From Brachionus plicatilis (taxonomy: Eukaryota > Rotifera > Eurotatoria > Ploima > Brachionidae), in NCBI GenBank assembly GCA_010279815.1, contig QEOQ01000070.1, positions 123,444 to 187,443 on the forward strand: a stretch of 64,000 bases of DNA, given 5' to 3'. Under the pieces are notes generated by a model. The model worked only from the letters and a program-made list of their open reading frames with translations, was not told where the DNA came from and did no database searches. Shown piece by piece: positions 21,005 through 33,274 of this stretch (positions are counted from its first letter, which is position 1; every line of letters starts with the position of its first letter). Both the position numbers and the translations under genes were made by a program.

Positions 21005-23706
21005 GTCTTGATGAAGCATTAGACACAGAGCAAGTCTGGTGCGAAATAAATTTAGGTAAAGATAACATCCTTGTCGGCTGCATTTATCGTCCACCACCCG
21101 CATGCATTCGCGACTCGGCACGAACTAAAAATTTATCGGAAAGGATCAATAAGTCGATCGTGTCGGCCAAGAAAGCAATCGACGATAAGCGCTACTCGGC
21201 TCTGATAATATGCGGAGACTTCAACTATCCAGAGATTGAGTGGAGGCACAATTGTCCATCAGTACTGAGCGGCGAGAGCTCTCTCGGGCAAAAGTTCGTG
21301 GACGCCATCAACGACGGCGACTTGACGCAACTGGTCCGGTTTCCAACATTTATTAAGGCGGATGGCAAAACCACTAAGACCTTGGACCTGATTTTAACCG
21401 ACGATCCATCAAGAATCGACGAGGTGAAACAGGCCCCTCCACTTGGCCCAGCCATTCAAGGACACGTAGTGATGCAATGGGAGTTAGCCCTAGCATCAGC
21501 AAGCAAGCAACAAGGCTCACCGCCTCGTCGTCGATTGGCTGTACACAAGGGAGACTTCACTGCGATGGAGAAAGAGCTCAGTAAATTTGACTGGACCAGA
21601 CTCTTCAAGGGACAGCGAGTCGACGTCATGTACAGTCTATTCCTTGACGTCTACAGCCAGCTATGCAGTGATTTCATCCCAATAGCACGAACCAGAAAGA
21701 GGATCGATGCCCCGTGGATGAACAACGAGCTAAAACGAATGGTAAAACGGAAGAGACAGTTGAAGTACATAAACGACAATACGAGGAGCAAGTCCACAAT
21801 TGAGGCATACCGAGCTATGAGTGCTAATGTTAAAAGAGCCTCAAACAAAGCCGTGAGGTCATTTGAATTAAGCCTCGCTAATGACAAGAAGAATCCAAAA
21901 CGATTATTCACCTACATCGGCTCAAAGCAGTCAGTCAAGCAAGGAATCGCCAAAATCTCTTCAAATGGTATCGAGTACAGCGGTGGTAAGGAGATTGCTG
22001 ACGCACTAAACGCCCATTTCTCTTCAGTTTTTGCAGACGAAAGAGAAGATGAAAGTCTTCCGGACTTCGAGGATAGACCCGGCATTAAATCTCGCCTAGC
22101 GAATCTAGAAATAACAACTGCAGAAGTAGAAAAACGTATTTCGAGCTTGAAGGAAGATAAGTCGCCAGGTAATGACCTCGTTCACCCTCTAGTTCTCAAG
22201 AAATGTGCCGCCGCTTGGGCAGTGCCATTGGCCATGATCTTCGAGCGCTCACTCGCGGAAGGAGAGGTACCGTCATGCTGGAGGGATGCCAACGTGACTC
22301 CAATCTTCAAGAAAGGCTGTCGCAAGGACCCGGGTAATTACAGACCAGTTTCTCTAACCTCTGTGCCATGTAAGATCATGGAAAGCATGGTAAGGGACAG
22401 TTTGGTTGGGCATTTAGTAGCCAACGACCTGATATGTAAGGAGCAACACGGTTTCGTCCCAAGAAAGGCCTGCGTGACGAACCTGTTAGAATCAGCCGAT
22501 TTGACGACAAGAGCAATTGCAGACAAGTGCCCAGTAGATGTCATCTACACCGATTTTGCGAAGGCTTTTGACAAGGTTCCACATCAAAGACTGTTGCTCA
22601 AGCTTTCGGCTCACGGGGTAGAAGGAACCGTACTCAGATGGATCAGGGCGTTCCTTTCGGGCAGGAGGCAAAGAGTTGTCCTCGGCGAGTATTGTTCGGA
22701 ATGGGCACCAGTCACGAGCTCGGTCCCTCAGGGCTCAGTCATAGGTCCAACGCTCTTCGTGGTCTTCATAAACGACCTACCAGAACATATAAGCTTTCCA
22801 TGTAAGCTGTATGCAGATGATTGCAAGATCATCGTGCGCTTACTCACGAGCAGCTGTAGTGAGCAGCTGCAACGCGACTTGGAAGCCTTAGCAGCATGGT
22901 GCGACAAATGGCTGATGAAACTGAACCTCGGCAAATGTAAGGTCATGCATTACGGAAAGCGTAACCCGGTGAATAAATACCACATCCTAGATAGGTCGAC
23001 CGGTATACCACACGAGCTTGAGGTTACTAAAACGGAAAAAGACCTGGGAGTCCATGTGAGTGACACTTTGGGCACAAAGATTCAGGTGGATAAATCCGCG
23101 GCAAAAGCCAACTCCATGCTCGGAGTGCTTCGCAAGACGCTGGTTTCGAGGGATGCGTATGTTTGGAAACAAATGTACACTACGTACGTCAGACCGCATC
23201 TCGAGTATGCAATCCAAGCATGGAGACCACACCGCCTCGGCGAGATAAACACACTGGAAAAAGTTCAGCGCCGTGCCACCAAAGTCCCAACTCAACTCCG
23301 CGACATGACATACGAAGACAGGTGCCTAAAACTGAAGTTGACAACGCTGGAGGAAAGGAGAGCCAGGGGTGATTTGATAGAAATGTTCAAAATTCAGAAA
23401 GGACTGGACACTGTCGAATGGCACTCCTCTCTACAAGTTGGACCGGCCAGAAGCGGGCATCGAGGGCACATCAGACCAGAGCTAGTGAAGGACTGTCTAA
23501 TCAGACGTAACGCTTTCCGCAACAGGGTAGCAAGAATGTGGAACAAGCTACCCGACTCAGTCATTGACGCACCAAGTGTCAACTCTTTCAAGAAGAGGAT
23601 TGACGACCAAAGAACAGGCTGCTCATAGGACTCAGGTTCTCTTGCTGGAGTCATCCGGCAACTCGCAGTCATCCAACTACTACTACTACTACTACTACTA
23701 CTACAT
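21005..23706 (+). mobile_element. 5'-truncated young LINE (CR1/L2/Jockey group)
   Basis: The element begins inside the endonuclease domain (an open frame is present upstream of the first ATG at 21160, encoding VWCEINLG and GCIYRPP). It carries an undisrupted RT frame to 23628 and ends with a short 3' UTR and an (ACT)n microsatellite at 23680-23704. Its GC content is clearly higher than that of the flanks. The same (ACT)n tail ends the LINE at 38.7-41.2 kb. Non-LTR elements typically truncate at the 5' end during insertion, as seen here. Confidence 0.9.
21160..23628 (+). CDS. LINE ORF2: partial AP endonuclease plus reverse transcriptase
   Basis: The 822-codon frame has no stops. Residues 1-100 are the end of an AP-type endonuclease (IICGDFNYPEIEW, with GDFN at 19-22; LDLILTDDPSRI). 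The RT domain spans about 330-640: NVTPIFKKG (378-386), GNYRPVSLTSVPCK, QHGFVPRKACVTNLLE, IYTDFAKAF with catalytic Asp465, SVPQGSVIGP (521-530) and YADD (551-554) with Asp553 and Asp554. The C-terminal part has KDLGVHVSD, YVRPHLEYAIQAW and ARGDLIEMFK. The catalytic RT residues are present but the missing endonuclease N-terminal part, with its first catalytic residues, makes autonomous mobility unlikely. The true frame continues upstream of this ATG to about 21005. Confidence 0.93.
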   Translation: MSAKKAIDDKRYSALIICGDFNYPEIEWRHNCPSVLSGESSLGQKFVDAINDGDLTQLVRFPTFIKADGKTTKTLDLILTDDPSRIDEVKQAPPLGPAIQGHVVMQWELALASASKQQGSPPRRRLAVHKGDFTAMEKELSKFDWTRLFKGQRVDVMYSLFLDVYSQLCSDFIPIARTRKRIDAPWMNNELKRMVKRKRQLKYINDNTRSKSTIEAYRAMSANVKRASNKAVRSFELSLANDKKNPKRLFTYIGSKQSVKQGIAKISSNGIEYSGGKEIADALNAHFSSVFADEREDESLPDFEDRPGIKSRLANLEITTAEVEKRISSLKEDKSPGNDLVHPLVLKKCAAAWAVPLAMIFERSLAEGEVPSCWRDANVTPIFKKGCRKDPGNYRPVSLTSVPCKIMESMVRDSLVGHLVANDLICKEQHGFVPRKACVTNLLESADLTTRAIADKCPVDVIYTDFAKAFDKVPHQRLLLKLSAHGVEGTVLRWIRAFLSGRRQRVVLGEYCSEWAPVTSSVPQGSVIGPTLFVVFINDLPEHISFPCKLYADDCKIIVRLLTSSCSEQLQRDLEALAAWCDKWLMKLNLGKCKVMHYGKRNPVNKYHILDRSTGIPHELEVTKTEKDLGVHVSDTLGTKIQVDKSAAKANSMLGVLRKTLVSRDAYVWKQMYTTYVRPHLEYAIQAWRPHRLGEINTLEKVQRRATKVPTQLRDMTYEDRCLKLKLTTLEERRARGDLIEMFKIQKGLDTVEWHSSLQVGPARSGHRGHIRPELVKDCLIRRNAFRNRVARMWNKLPDSVIDAPSVNSFKKRIDDQRTGCS

Positions 23707-26154
23707 TAGAATTTAAGAGTTTAATGCGGACCTTAACCGTGATAATTCTATTAGACGATTTGTTCGTACTTAAATTTTTTTAGCATGGTTCAAAAGCGTG
23801 TCTCAGCTTGTGGTGCAGCATAATTGAACGAGGTAATATGGTAATTTTTCTAAATCATTTAAAATAAATAATAAAGCATAATTTTATTTAAAAAACTAGA
23901 AATCAAATGATTGATTTCCAAATTATAATCGAATTTTAAGGTGATTTTCAGTATTTCTTTGAGTCATAGTTTTAAAAATTTAAAATAAATTGATAATTTG
24001 GAAATTTTTTACCATAAATATCAAAATAAAGTTTTATTAATTCAAAAAAAATAGTAAAATGTTTAACAGATTAAAAATGTTAAACTTTTATTTTTAAAAT
24101 ATTGCTAATAATTGAAATGAAACTGTTTTTCATTTTAATAAAATATATTTTGCAATATAACTTCACTTCAAAATAAAATAAAAGTAAAATAAGTTATAAT
24201 ATAATATAAAAGAAAATTAAAATGGACAAATTGAAAAAGTTCCAAAATAAAGGTATTTTTAGATTAATCTGATAAAATTGATGAAAAATTAGTGAATGAA
24301 ATGAATTCGCACATACCAAAAAGAAAGAAAATATTAAATAAAATCAGTATTTTTTAGACTTAAAGAATTTAATTCTTTTCTTGAAATGAAAACTCACAAG
24401 GAATATCAAGGAACCTGGAGGTTAAAAAAAACGAACAATTAAAAGAGAACTGAAAGAGATGAAGGATACATCGGTTAAGCTGAATAAGACGACAAAGGCA
24501 AAATAATTGTTTTTGGACTGAATAAGAAAGCCATTTGAAAATTGAATTTTTTAGGTGTTTTATATTTACTTTTTAAATAAATTAGCATGAATATTAAATG
24601 TCTTCTTTTGAAATAACTAAATTGGTCAATTAATTGTCAATATTTAATGTCGAATGCCAATTTAAAAATTGTATAATTTATATTTTGAATTTTTCAAATT
24701 TTATTTTAATTTAATGCTGCATTAATCATAGAAATGATAGAAGATTCAACGCAATTCCAAAGTGCCTGGGGTCTCTACTTAACTTATTTATAATTTTTTT
24801 ATTAGTTTAATGCCTCATTGGCAACAAAAAAAATGTTTAAAAAAACTTTAAAAAATTTTTAAAATCTATTTATTTTGTAATTTAAAATTGAGCATGAAAT
24901 TGTATAAAATATCTGCCCTTAGAACAAAGATAAACCAGAGCAAAATTCACATCAATTGCTTGAATAATTGTATCCAGAAGCATTGTGGCTAAAAATTCAA
25001 AAACTTAAAAGGTAATTAAATCACTATTAAAATATTTGGTATTATAAAAAATGCGGATGTGTCAAAACTTTACAACATAGTTATAAAAATAAACTTTAAT
25101 TGGTTTAGTCATGCTAATTTGAATTAAACGATTGTTCAAATGGTGTAACGAACAATGCCCAACGAATCTAGATTACATAAGCACATTTGGCATGGTCTCA
25201 AATGAGATAATATAAACAAGATTTGGTGATATATCGGCCAGGTAAATCGATCGTTTTAGCACAGTGTGCAACTAATTAGATCTAATTGTTTGGTTTAGGC
25301 CTCGGAGGCATTTTGTTTTAGCTGTAAAAAAATACAAATTTTTATTTTTTTATTTATTCTCGAGTTTTACACGTTTTCTACGTGTTTGCTTAGATAAGAA
25401 ATTTATTTTTAGATATTCAATGAGAAAATTTATTTCCTTCTCGAAAAACATTCGCCAGAGAATTCAGATCTTAATAAGCTTTCTCAGCAAGGAATAAATG
25501 GCTAATCATGCAGCTATAAAGCGATAATAAAGCGTGAAGTTTACTCCATTAGATTTTTTCAATTAAACTTCGGAAATTTGATATTTTTATCTAATTTTCA
25601 TTTTTTTTGTAAAAAAAATCATATTTATTTTTATAAAATACTTATTACAAACAATATTTTTTTACAAAGGAAATACATTTTTTTATTATTTTAAAGTTAT
25701 AGTTTTTTAATTTAAGATTTTAAATTAAATCAATAAGACTAGTTTTGTATCTATTCATATACCGAATGGATTTTTCTTTAGAACATTCTTTTTACAATAA
25801 AAGATAAAATAGTTCTGAAAAAGACTTGACTTAAGTTTAAAAAAAATTGAAAAATTTATAATTTCACACCGTTAAATGATCAAAAGAAATTGTTAAACAT
25901 GAATTCTTAGATTAAATGGTGAAATTTTTTAAATAAATTCTCATTTTCAGAAAAAGAAAATTTTATTTAATTTTTAAAGTTAGAATGTAATGATTTAAAG
26001 AGTTTTCTGCACAATCTTAAAATTTAATTAGAGTTTTTGAGTTTTTTATATCTGCTTTTTTTTAAAATAAAATTCAAAAGGAAAATTCGAATAAATTTGG
26101 CTACCATTTGTCAGAGGTGTTTATTTTTTTTTAAATATCTATTCTATTTAAAAA
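23707..26154. other. AT-rich gene-free stretch
   Basis: No gene recognised in 2.4 kb. Short open frames here have biased Phe/Lys/Asn composition expected of random AT-rich sequence. Confidence 0.4.
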
Positions 26155-26328
26155 GACAAAATGCAAATAATTTTACATTTTTATATTTTAATATTTTTTG
26201 TGCGAATTTCAGAAATGTTAAAAAAATTATGAAAATTCAGAATAAAACTTTTGTGAGATATTGCACAAAAATATTAGAAAACATAAAAATTTGAAACTGT
26301 AAAAATATGAAATTATTTACATTTTGCC
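26155..26328. mobile_element. Inverted-repeat MITE, copy 2
   Basis: The left end AAAATGCAAATAATTTTAC and the right end, whose complement reads AAATGTAAATAATTTCAT, flank inner arms containing TTTTTGTGC and GCACAAAAA. The words match the MITE at 31.18 kb and, less closely, the one at 18.05 kb. Total about 174 bp. Confidence 0.7.
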
Positions 26329-29247
26329 TTTAAAAATCCCAAACGAAAGTTTCATTCATTTATTTTTTAATTTAAGATATTTAAAAAATTATTTTAAATT
26401 GTTCAATTTAAACATCTACATTTTTTATTTTTTAATTATTCGAAAAATGATTATTAAAAAGAGAAAAGATTAATATTTTTCTATATCAAGCTTGAAATGG
26501 TTTTCAAGAGGCTTTAAATAATGATCAGTTGAGTGTGTCGGTTTTAAGTGCATCAAAATTCCAAGTGATAAGATAAGTGGTCTAAATGTGTTCAGTTAAC
26601 AACAAAAAATGAGAAATCGTTAAACGGTAATTTTGGCCAAATAGAAAATTTGATTTATGTAAACATAAATAAATCTCTCATGTTAACCAAACTATGTAAT
26701 TTAAATAAATTTTTATATTACACAACATTTGGATAATTAAAGTCAAGCGTGTCCGATTTTTTCACGAAAATCGGTCCGAAAAGTTCAACACTTTTTATCT
26801 CAAAAATCTCATTGAAATTGTGTATTTGTTTGTAATAGGATAGATTTAACATTTTGAGTCGTTCAACCAGGATCTATTAATAACTAGTAATTAGCCATAA
26901 TTTATTTGCTTCCGCATAACGGTTTATAAATAAATACTTTTAACTGAGTACTTTTTATTCTGATTTTAAAGGACATTTAGAAGAGTTAACAAGATTTTAA
27001 TCTTATGATTTTATCTCGCTTTATCACAACTTTGATTTATAAATATTGATTAACAAATCGATTTAATATACAAATGTTGGTCCACTAGTTTTTTATTTTA
27101 TAAAGCAAATCCAGAATTTTAAGTGAATGTCTTAAATTTAAAAGTAAAATATATTCACAGAGATTTATTTTTTTCAGCTTACAAAAAAAAAATTTTAAAA
27201 AAGTTAACAATTGAGGAATATTTCTACTAAAAATTTTTTGTTTTATCATTTAAATAGAGTCTATTATCTATTAATTTATTAAAAATGAGTTTTTTGAAAT
27301 TTAAATTTTTTCTTTTTTAAAACCTTTAATAATAAGTGAAGTTTTTTTCCATCGAAATGATGCTTAAATTTTTTTTAAATTTATTTAATTAAATATAAAT
27401 TCAGTTAATTTTTCTAGAGAATAATTCCATTGATTAAAATATTACATCAAGAATTAAAAAGTGATTCATTAGCAAAATAATATTTATATGATTTTTTTTT
27501 TAAATTTTTGGCTGAAATGAAGTTGAGGTTTTGACGCTTTTAAATGGGTGATGAGCTAAATTTTAAAAATTCATATTTAAATAAGTTGAAAAAATATGGT
27601 TTGGACGAGACTAACTCCATATAAATTGAAGTTCTCTTAAATTTTAAGAGTACAAGGCAAAAGTTTAAGATATTTTTTTTAAATATTTTGAAGGAAAGGA
27701 AATTAAACTTATAGATTAATTGGCTTGTCATATAATCACACCATATTTAATTGTAATTATAAAAAGTTTAGCTTTCGTTCATTATTCAAGTCAGTCTTTT
27801 AAAGCTTTGAATTTTTTTGTTCCATTTAATTTATCACCTAAGCTTGTACAAAAATTTATAAAAATTCAGGCATTGAGTAATTTCAAGCAAAATTTTCAAG
27901 TTTTGTTTGAAATGTCACATTGCAAAAAATTCATAAATACTGTCAGAGACTAGTTGTTGATGATAAATTGAAAAAATTAGCTTGTCTAATTTACAGAACC
28001 AATTAAGAAAATTTAAAAAAATTAATTTCCTAAATACAAAATAAATGAGTTAAATAAAAAAAAAAAAATTATTTTTTTTAATTTTAAAGAGTATTTTTTT
28101 CAAAAAGCAACATCGAAGAATTTTAGCCAAATTTTTGACACTTTCTCGTAAGATTTAGACTGAGGCCATTAGGAAGAACCACAAGGAAGTCTATAATTAT
28201 TCAACTAAAAAAACAGAGTTTTATCATGTTTTATAAACCAAAAAGATTTTATAACTAATTTTTTACTCAAAATTCCATCAAAATATCAAAAGTCTGCTAA
28301 AAGTTTTATTTTTTCTAATATTTGTTTAAGAATGAGTATTTTTTCTTATTTATTTATTGTTACAAAAAAATGTTATGAATGACACGAACTGGTATCTAGT
28401 TCCTATTTGTTTAAAAGGTGATTCTAAGTTTCTATTTTCATTTTTAATTGCTGAATTCTAAGGGAAACTTCTAGACAAATTTGAAGAAAAAAAAATAATT
28501 TTAAATTTGTACAAATAAACAAATAATTTAAGTTATTATTTTTTTGTTGCTATATCTTAATAGATATTTTTTGATTTTCTGAATTTAATTTTCAATTTTT
28601 TGGGTGTCTTCTTTTGTTAAGTTTTGCCAGAGATTGAACTTGTATAACTTTTGAAAATTAAAAATTCTAGACTAAATTTTTTTCGAAGCATTACACTAAT
28701 TTTAATACTCAAGTAAAAATTCGGATTTAACTCATTTTCATTTCTATATTATTTTTCTAAATGAATAAATATACTAAACGTAAATATACTAATAGTACTA
28801 AACTTAATTATTTTTCAACATGACTTTAAATTCGATACAATATGTTACAAAATTAATTTTCCAAATTGAAATACCTTTTTGTGGTTGAGTGTCTAGTTTT
28901 AATTTTCTCTAGGTTTCTATTGATATTTAAAAAATAAAATTGATAAAGATAATTTTATTAAAATATTGGAAAAAAAATTTTATCAATTCAAGTTGAGAAT
29001 TGTCCAAGCTTGCCGCTAGTGATTGATTTCAAAGCTCCCATTTTGAGCAGGTAATAATGTTTGTTTCTCATTTTCAAGTCAAGTGTTTTGATATTTGCTT
29101 TTTCGTGCAAAAAAAATTGAATTTGAAAAAAACATTGAATTGGCCTATATTTTAATTTATTATTTATGCATAGGTTTAGAAATTTTTTGTAAGCACATTT
29201 TCTAAAATTTCGGAATTTTAACTTTTTTTTTAGATTGAAGAAAAAAA
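26329..29247. other. AT-rich gene-free stretch
   Basis: I see no gene in about 2.9 kb. Several 60-90-codon frames on both strands are low-complexity (Lys, Asn, Phe, Ile) and lack splice or family support. Confidence 0.4.
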
Positions 29248-29420
29248 ATGAGAACCTCAAAACGAAAACGATGCTTATCAGTCGAAAAAACGACAGATTT
29301 GAACCATGGTTGCTCGGACGATTATCAAAGCTACGGTTTTAAGTCGTCGTTGGACTCATCAGTGTCGAAAAAGAGCAAAAAAGATGCCCACAAACTAAGC
29401 GATATATCCAACTTGGAGGT
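29248..29420 (+). CDS. Possible first exon of an unidentified gene
   Basis: An ATG after TTTTTTTAGATTGAAG opens a frame whose composition differs from the AT-rich surroundings. It reads MRTSKRKRCLSVEKTT and continues with Ser, Asp and basic clusters (SVSKKSKKDAHKLSD) to SNLE. A good splice donor, GAG-GTAATT, follows at about 29419. The unspliced frame runs to 29451. The KRKR and KKSKK clusters could be nuclear-localisation signals. I find no convincing downstream exon, so this may be a gene start with distant exons or a remnant. Function unknown. Confidence 0.35.
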
Positions 29421-29451
29421 AATTAGACTTGCCAACAATTTTTTTAATTAA

Positions 29452-31015
29452 AACCAGTTGTTCCTCTTTGATAGCGAGTTTCAGTCAAGATAAAATACAA
29501 GTATAAAAAAGTGCTGATTTTTCACTTAAAATCACATTCCAAAACCAAATTTTATTGCACAATCTACATTGGACCTTAGTTTGACAGGACAGGTCTCTTG
29601 TACATTTGTGCAGGTAAAATTTTGACTGAAGCTCGTCCATCAAATATTTTTTAATTATATCACATCATTTGTTTATATCACATTCAACGTGATATAAACG
29701 AGAGAATTTATTATAAAAAAAAACTGTCTTAAAAATAGTTTCACTAGGAGAAGTAAATCAAAAATAAAGTTTAAATTTTTTTTAGCATGTTTTTGTCATT
29801 TTTTTTTATTTAATTAATAGGAATGACGATGGCCTTTCGCAAGCTTGGTAATCTAAAAAATAAAATGGATTTAGGAGTTGTGATTTTCTTTAATTTAATT
29901 AAAAGCTTTTATAAAATTCAAGATTTCTCTACATTTTTTTCATAAAATTGACCCTTTCAAAAATTTCATTAGATTTTAACTTAAAAGGTCCGATTTAAGC
30001 ATACAAAGTGAAAAAAAAAAAATTTTAATTTTATCCAAGAAGTTTAATTTTTATTAGATTTCTTTTTTTAACTCTTTATCATAAAAAAAGAAAAGTTGTT
30101 CATTTTATTTATTATTTGCTCAACTTTTTCGAGCTCTATCTACTTCAGCTCAATGAATAAACTTATTTCATTGTGCCCATTTTAAGTTCATATTTTATTA
30201 TTAGTTTATTATTTGCAGAAATTAAAAAATAATGACTAATTGAGTCATTCGATCATACAATTTCTGAAAATTGTATTTACATTTTTTAGAATACTTTTTA
30301 TTTATGTGCAAAATGCAGAATTTTTGCAAACATCTGCTTTTGTTAAAAAATTATTTATCTCTTCTAATGATAAAATTATTAAAATTTTGAGTGGCTAATT
30401 AAATGACACTGTTTTTTTTTTTTAATTTATTAATTTAATTGGAATATGAAAATGTTCTGAGCAATCAAATTTCATTCACAAAAATTAAACGAATGAAAAA
30501 TAATTTAAAAATTTTAAATTAAGTTTATATTAATAACTAAATTAAAGCATTAATTGTTATAGAGCTTAATAGAAAGAGAAAGGACTAGATTAGATAAGAT
30601 TAACCAAATAATGTGTCATCTAAGCCCAGTGTGTGCAAAAAAAATGAAAATTTGATAAACTTGTATACGCGAAAAAATGCCAAAACATAAAAGGTTTACT
30701 TCAGAAATTTCATAAAAAATTTATTTAAAAATAAAAAGGTTTAGTTACAGTCAAATTTGACTTTGACTTTTGGAGATTTTTAAGTTGATTTTTGACTTTT
30801 GACCAATTCTAACGAAGAAGAAAAATAAAAAAATTGATTTTGGAAACAAGAGGAAATAAAATTTGAATAAATGGATACGAATAATTAATAATTAAGTTAT
30901 AAATCATGAGTAGCTTTTTTGTCAGAACAAAGTTTTAAAAAATTTAACTAGCCTTTTTAATTCTTTTTGATTTTAATACCAAATTCACAATGCCAATGCT
31001 CTGCTAGTTTTTTTA
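29452..31015. other. AT-rich gene-free stretch
   Basis: No gene recognised. A run of TTTGACTTT-type words lies at 30735-30800. 29560-29640 is less AT-rich but has no sustained frame. Confidence 0.4.
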
Positions 31016-31021
31016 ATTTTT

Positions 31022-31075
31022 TTTTATCTGAAGGAGCCGTAGCTTGGAACAAATATACAAATAAATAAAATAGAC
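31022..31075 (+). repeat. Solo LINE 3' tail (GAGC-loop-GCTT hairpin)
   Basis: CTGAAGGAGCCGTAGCTTGG followed by AACAAATATACAAATAAAT. Same family as the tails at 8.4 and 15.55 kb. Confidence 0.7.
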
Positions 31076-31173
31076 AATGAATTTCCTCTAAACGTTATTA
31101 GGTTGCTTCCACAACCAAGGATTTTTCTGGTCATAGGTTTTTAAATTTTGAAAAAAAATTAGTGAAAAGATTT

Positions 31174-31383
31174 CCAAATATTGGCAAAATGAAAATAATT
31201 TTACATTTTTACTTTTTCTTATTTTTAGATTTTTTGTGCAATATTTCAGATAATAAAAAAAACTCTTCCAAATTATTTAGTTACCAAAATTTAAAATAAA
31301 AATTTTATGAAATTTTGCACAAAAAATCTAAAAATATGAAAATGTAAAAATGTAAAATTATCTACATTTTGCCCAAATATTAA
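31174..31383. mobile_element. Inverted-repeat MITE, copy 3
   Basis: Arms of about 75 bp begin CAAATATTGGCAAAATG and run through ATAATTTTACATTTTTAC to AGATTTTTTGTGCAA, with the reverse complement at 31310-31383. The spacer is about 60 bp. This copy best defines the family; 26.16 kb and 18.05 kb are relatives. Confidence 0.85.
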
Positions 31384-31556
31384 AGTATCAAAATTTTTGT
31401 GTGAAATTTTTTTTTAGTCCATCTCAATTTTATTTATTTTTCCGTTCCTCTCGGTCAAAAATGTCATGTGGCCGTCATAAAAAATACTCGGAACGGCAAA
31501 AAAAAAATTCAGGTCCTGATTTTGACGTTAATTTAAGAAGTTTAAAAAAACAAATC

Positions 31557-32156
31557 CAGAGTTGTAACAGCACTAATTAAAAGTCAAAAATTAAATTCCA
31601 AGTCTGGACTCTAAAATTTTTATTTTTGAATTTTTAATTTTAGTTTAATTTGACTTAAAAATCATTTTTTATTAATAACGAATTTTCCTCTATCAACTTG
31701 TTTTTCTAATAAGTTAAAGAATGATTTAAAGCGTTTCTTATAATTGTTTCTAGAAAAATATACGGGCACTGGCTTTTTAACGGTCCACGTTTTCCTACTG
31801 AATATCCTAGCTTGAGTTATAGCATCGTCAAACGTCTTGCCATTTTATCTCCAGATTCCTGTGAAATTTCAAAGTATTTCCTATTAAAAATTTGTTAGCT
31901 GTAGTAACTGATCATTCATTTTTGTATATGATCTTTTTATCGTTCCAGGTTGTTATTGTGGCGGCTTAGTTAAACTAAAATTCCGAGTCTAAACTTTAAA
32001 TAGATAAAATTAAAGTCTGGACTTGGTGGCCACATGAATTCTTGACCGACAGGAATGGAAAAATAAATAAAATTGAGAATGACTTGAAGAAAGAAAAGAA
32101 AATTGATGCCATGAACCTGAACTTGACTTAAAACTCGTAACTTTTAAACAACTCTG
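31557..32156. mobile_element. hAT-like nonautonomous element, 600 bp, perfect 8-bp TSD
   Basis: The element starts CAGAGTTG and ends CAACTCTG. It is flanked on both sides by the identical octamer AACAAATC (31549-31556 and 32157-32164). An 8-bp duplication with CAGAG..CTCTG ends is the hallmark of the hAT superfamily. Subterminal words (AAGTCTGGACT, GACTTGACTTAAAACTCG, AACTTTTAAACAACTCTG) match the elements at 54.0, 54.6 and 60.8 kb. I see no transposase frame inside. Confidence 0.9.
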
Positions 32157-33270
32157 AACAAATCTGATTATGCCAGTTTATTGAACTATTTTTAAACTAT
32201 TTTTAAAGGTCAAAACAGCAAAAATTTTTTTTAAAATAGCCTCGATTAAAATAGCAATTAAGTTTATAAAAAAAAAAAAAGTATTTAGAAGATAATTAAC
32301 TTTCGAGAGTAAACTTTTTTACTTAGTAACACTGGTGCAATTTTCTTTCTTTTTTTTTTTTAACTCGAATTTAATGTAATTTTTTGTAATTTTGCCTATG
32401 AGGCTTTAAACTAATAAATAATAATAATAATTAGAAAAAAAGTGCCAATATTCTAGAATAGATGAAAGGTTTTCATTAAAGCTGTCATATTTATCAAAAG
32501 AATAACATTTTAACTCAACCTTACCATTTTTTTATGCATGAGTTGGTTGTTAATCATCAACCGGATTTTTGAAACTAACTAAATATTCACTACCAATTTT
32601 CATGCCATCGGTACAACGTTTTGCTTTGCATCTATTAACTACACTAGTTCAAAGCTAAAATGTATTTGTAATTTGTTCTTTTTGAAATTATTTAAACTCT
32701 AACAATAAAAATTCTTCTAACAATGGCGAAAGGAGTTTAATTACTCAAAGCCATTTAAAAATTTTATTAAATAAACTATCAAAAAAATATTTAAATTAAA
32801 TTTAAATATTGATTATTTTATAAATTATTTAAATTTTTTACTCAAAGTCTTCAATGTAACTTAATTTAAATTATATTTTATTTTTTTATTTTTTTTATTC
32901 AATTTTAAATTCCCTATGAGGCTGAAATTAATAATAATAATAATTAATTAAAAAATATTCCTAACAGGCTGGCTGAAAAGAAGGCACTACGCCGTTCGGA
33001 GCTGCCAAGAGGAACTATTCCCTCTAAATTATATATTAAATAAAAAAATAAAATAATATTTTAAAGGATCTATATTAGCCCGTCTAATCAAAAATGAATT
33101 CGTCAAATATAATTAAAAGTCAAATATTAAATTAAATGTCATAATTTTATTTAATTTGTCATATAAAATATTAAAAATCTAATAAAAAAAATCGAATATA
33201 TAAAATAAAGAAAAAAGCAAAATTATTTATAAAAAGCCTTTTTCATTTTTCCTGGTCTACCTTTGCCACA
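32157..33270. other. AT-rich stretch with several LINE 3' tails
   Basis: No gene seen. TGCCTATGAGGCTTTAAAC plus (AAT)n at about 32393-32432 and CCCTATGAGGCTGAAATT plus (AAT)n at about 32912-32945 are two copies of one tail type. GGCTGAAAAGAAGGC..ATTCGGA-type sequence at 32968-33010 is another type, also at 45.26 kb. Confidence 0.65.
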
Positions 33271-33274
33271 AATT

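Noticed and set aside
21225..23672. Reverse and alternate frames within the 21-kb LINE
   Set aside because: Shadows of the RT frame.
23680..23704. Possible CRISPR-like or independent microsatellite
   Set aside because: It is the (ACT)n tail of the LINE; no spacer-repeat structure exists anywhere in the window.
26037..28000. Several 63-85-codon AT-rich frames
   Set aside because: Phe/Lys/Asn/Ile-rich, no splice partners, as expected by chance in AT-rich DNA.
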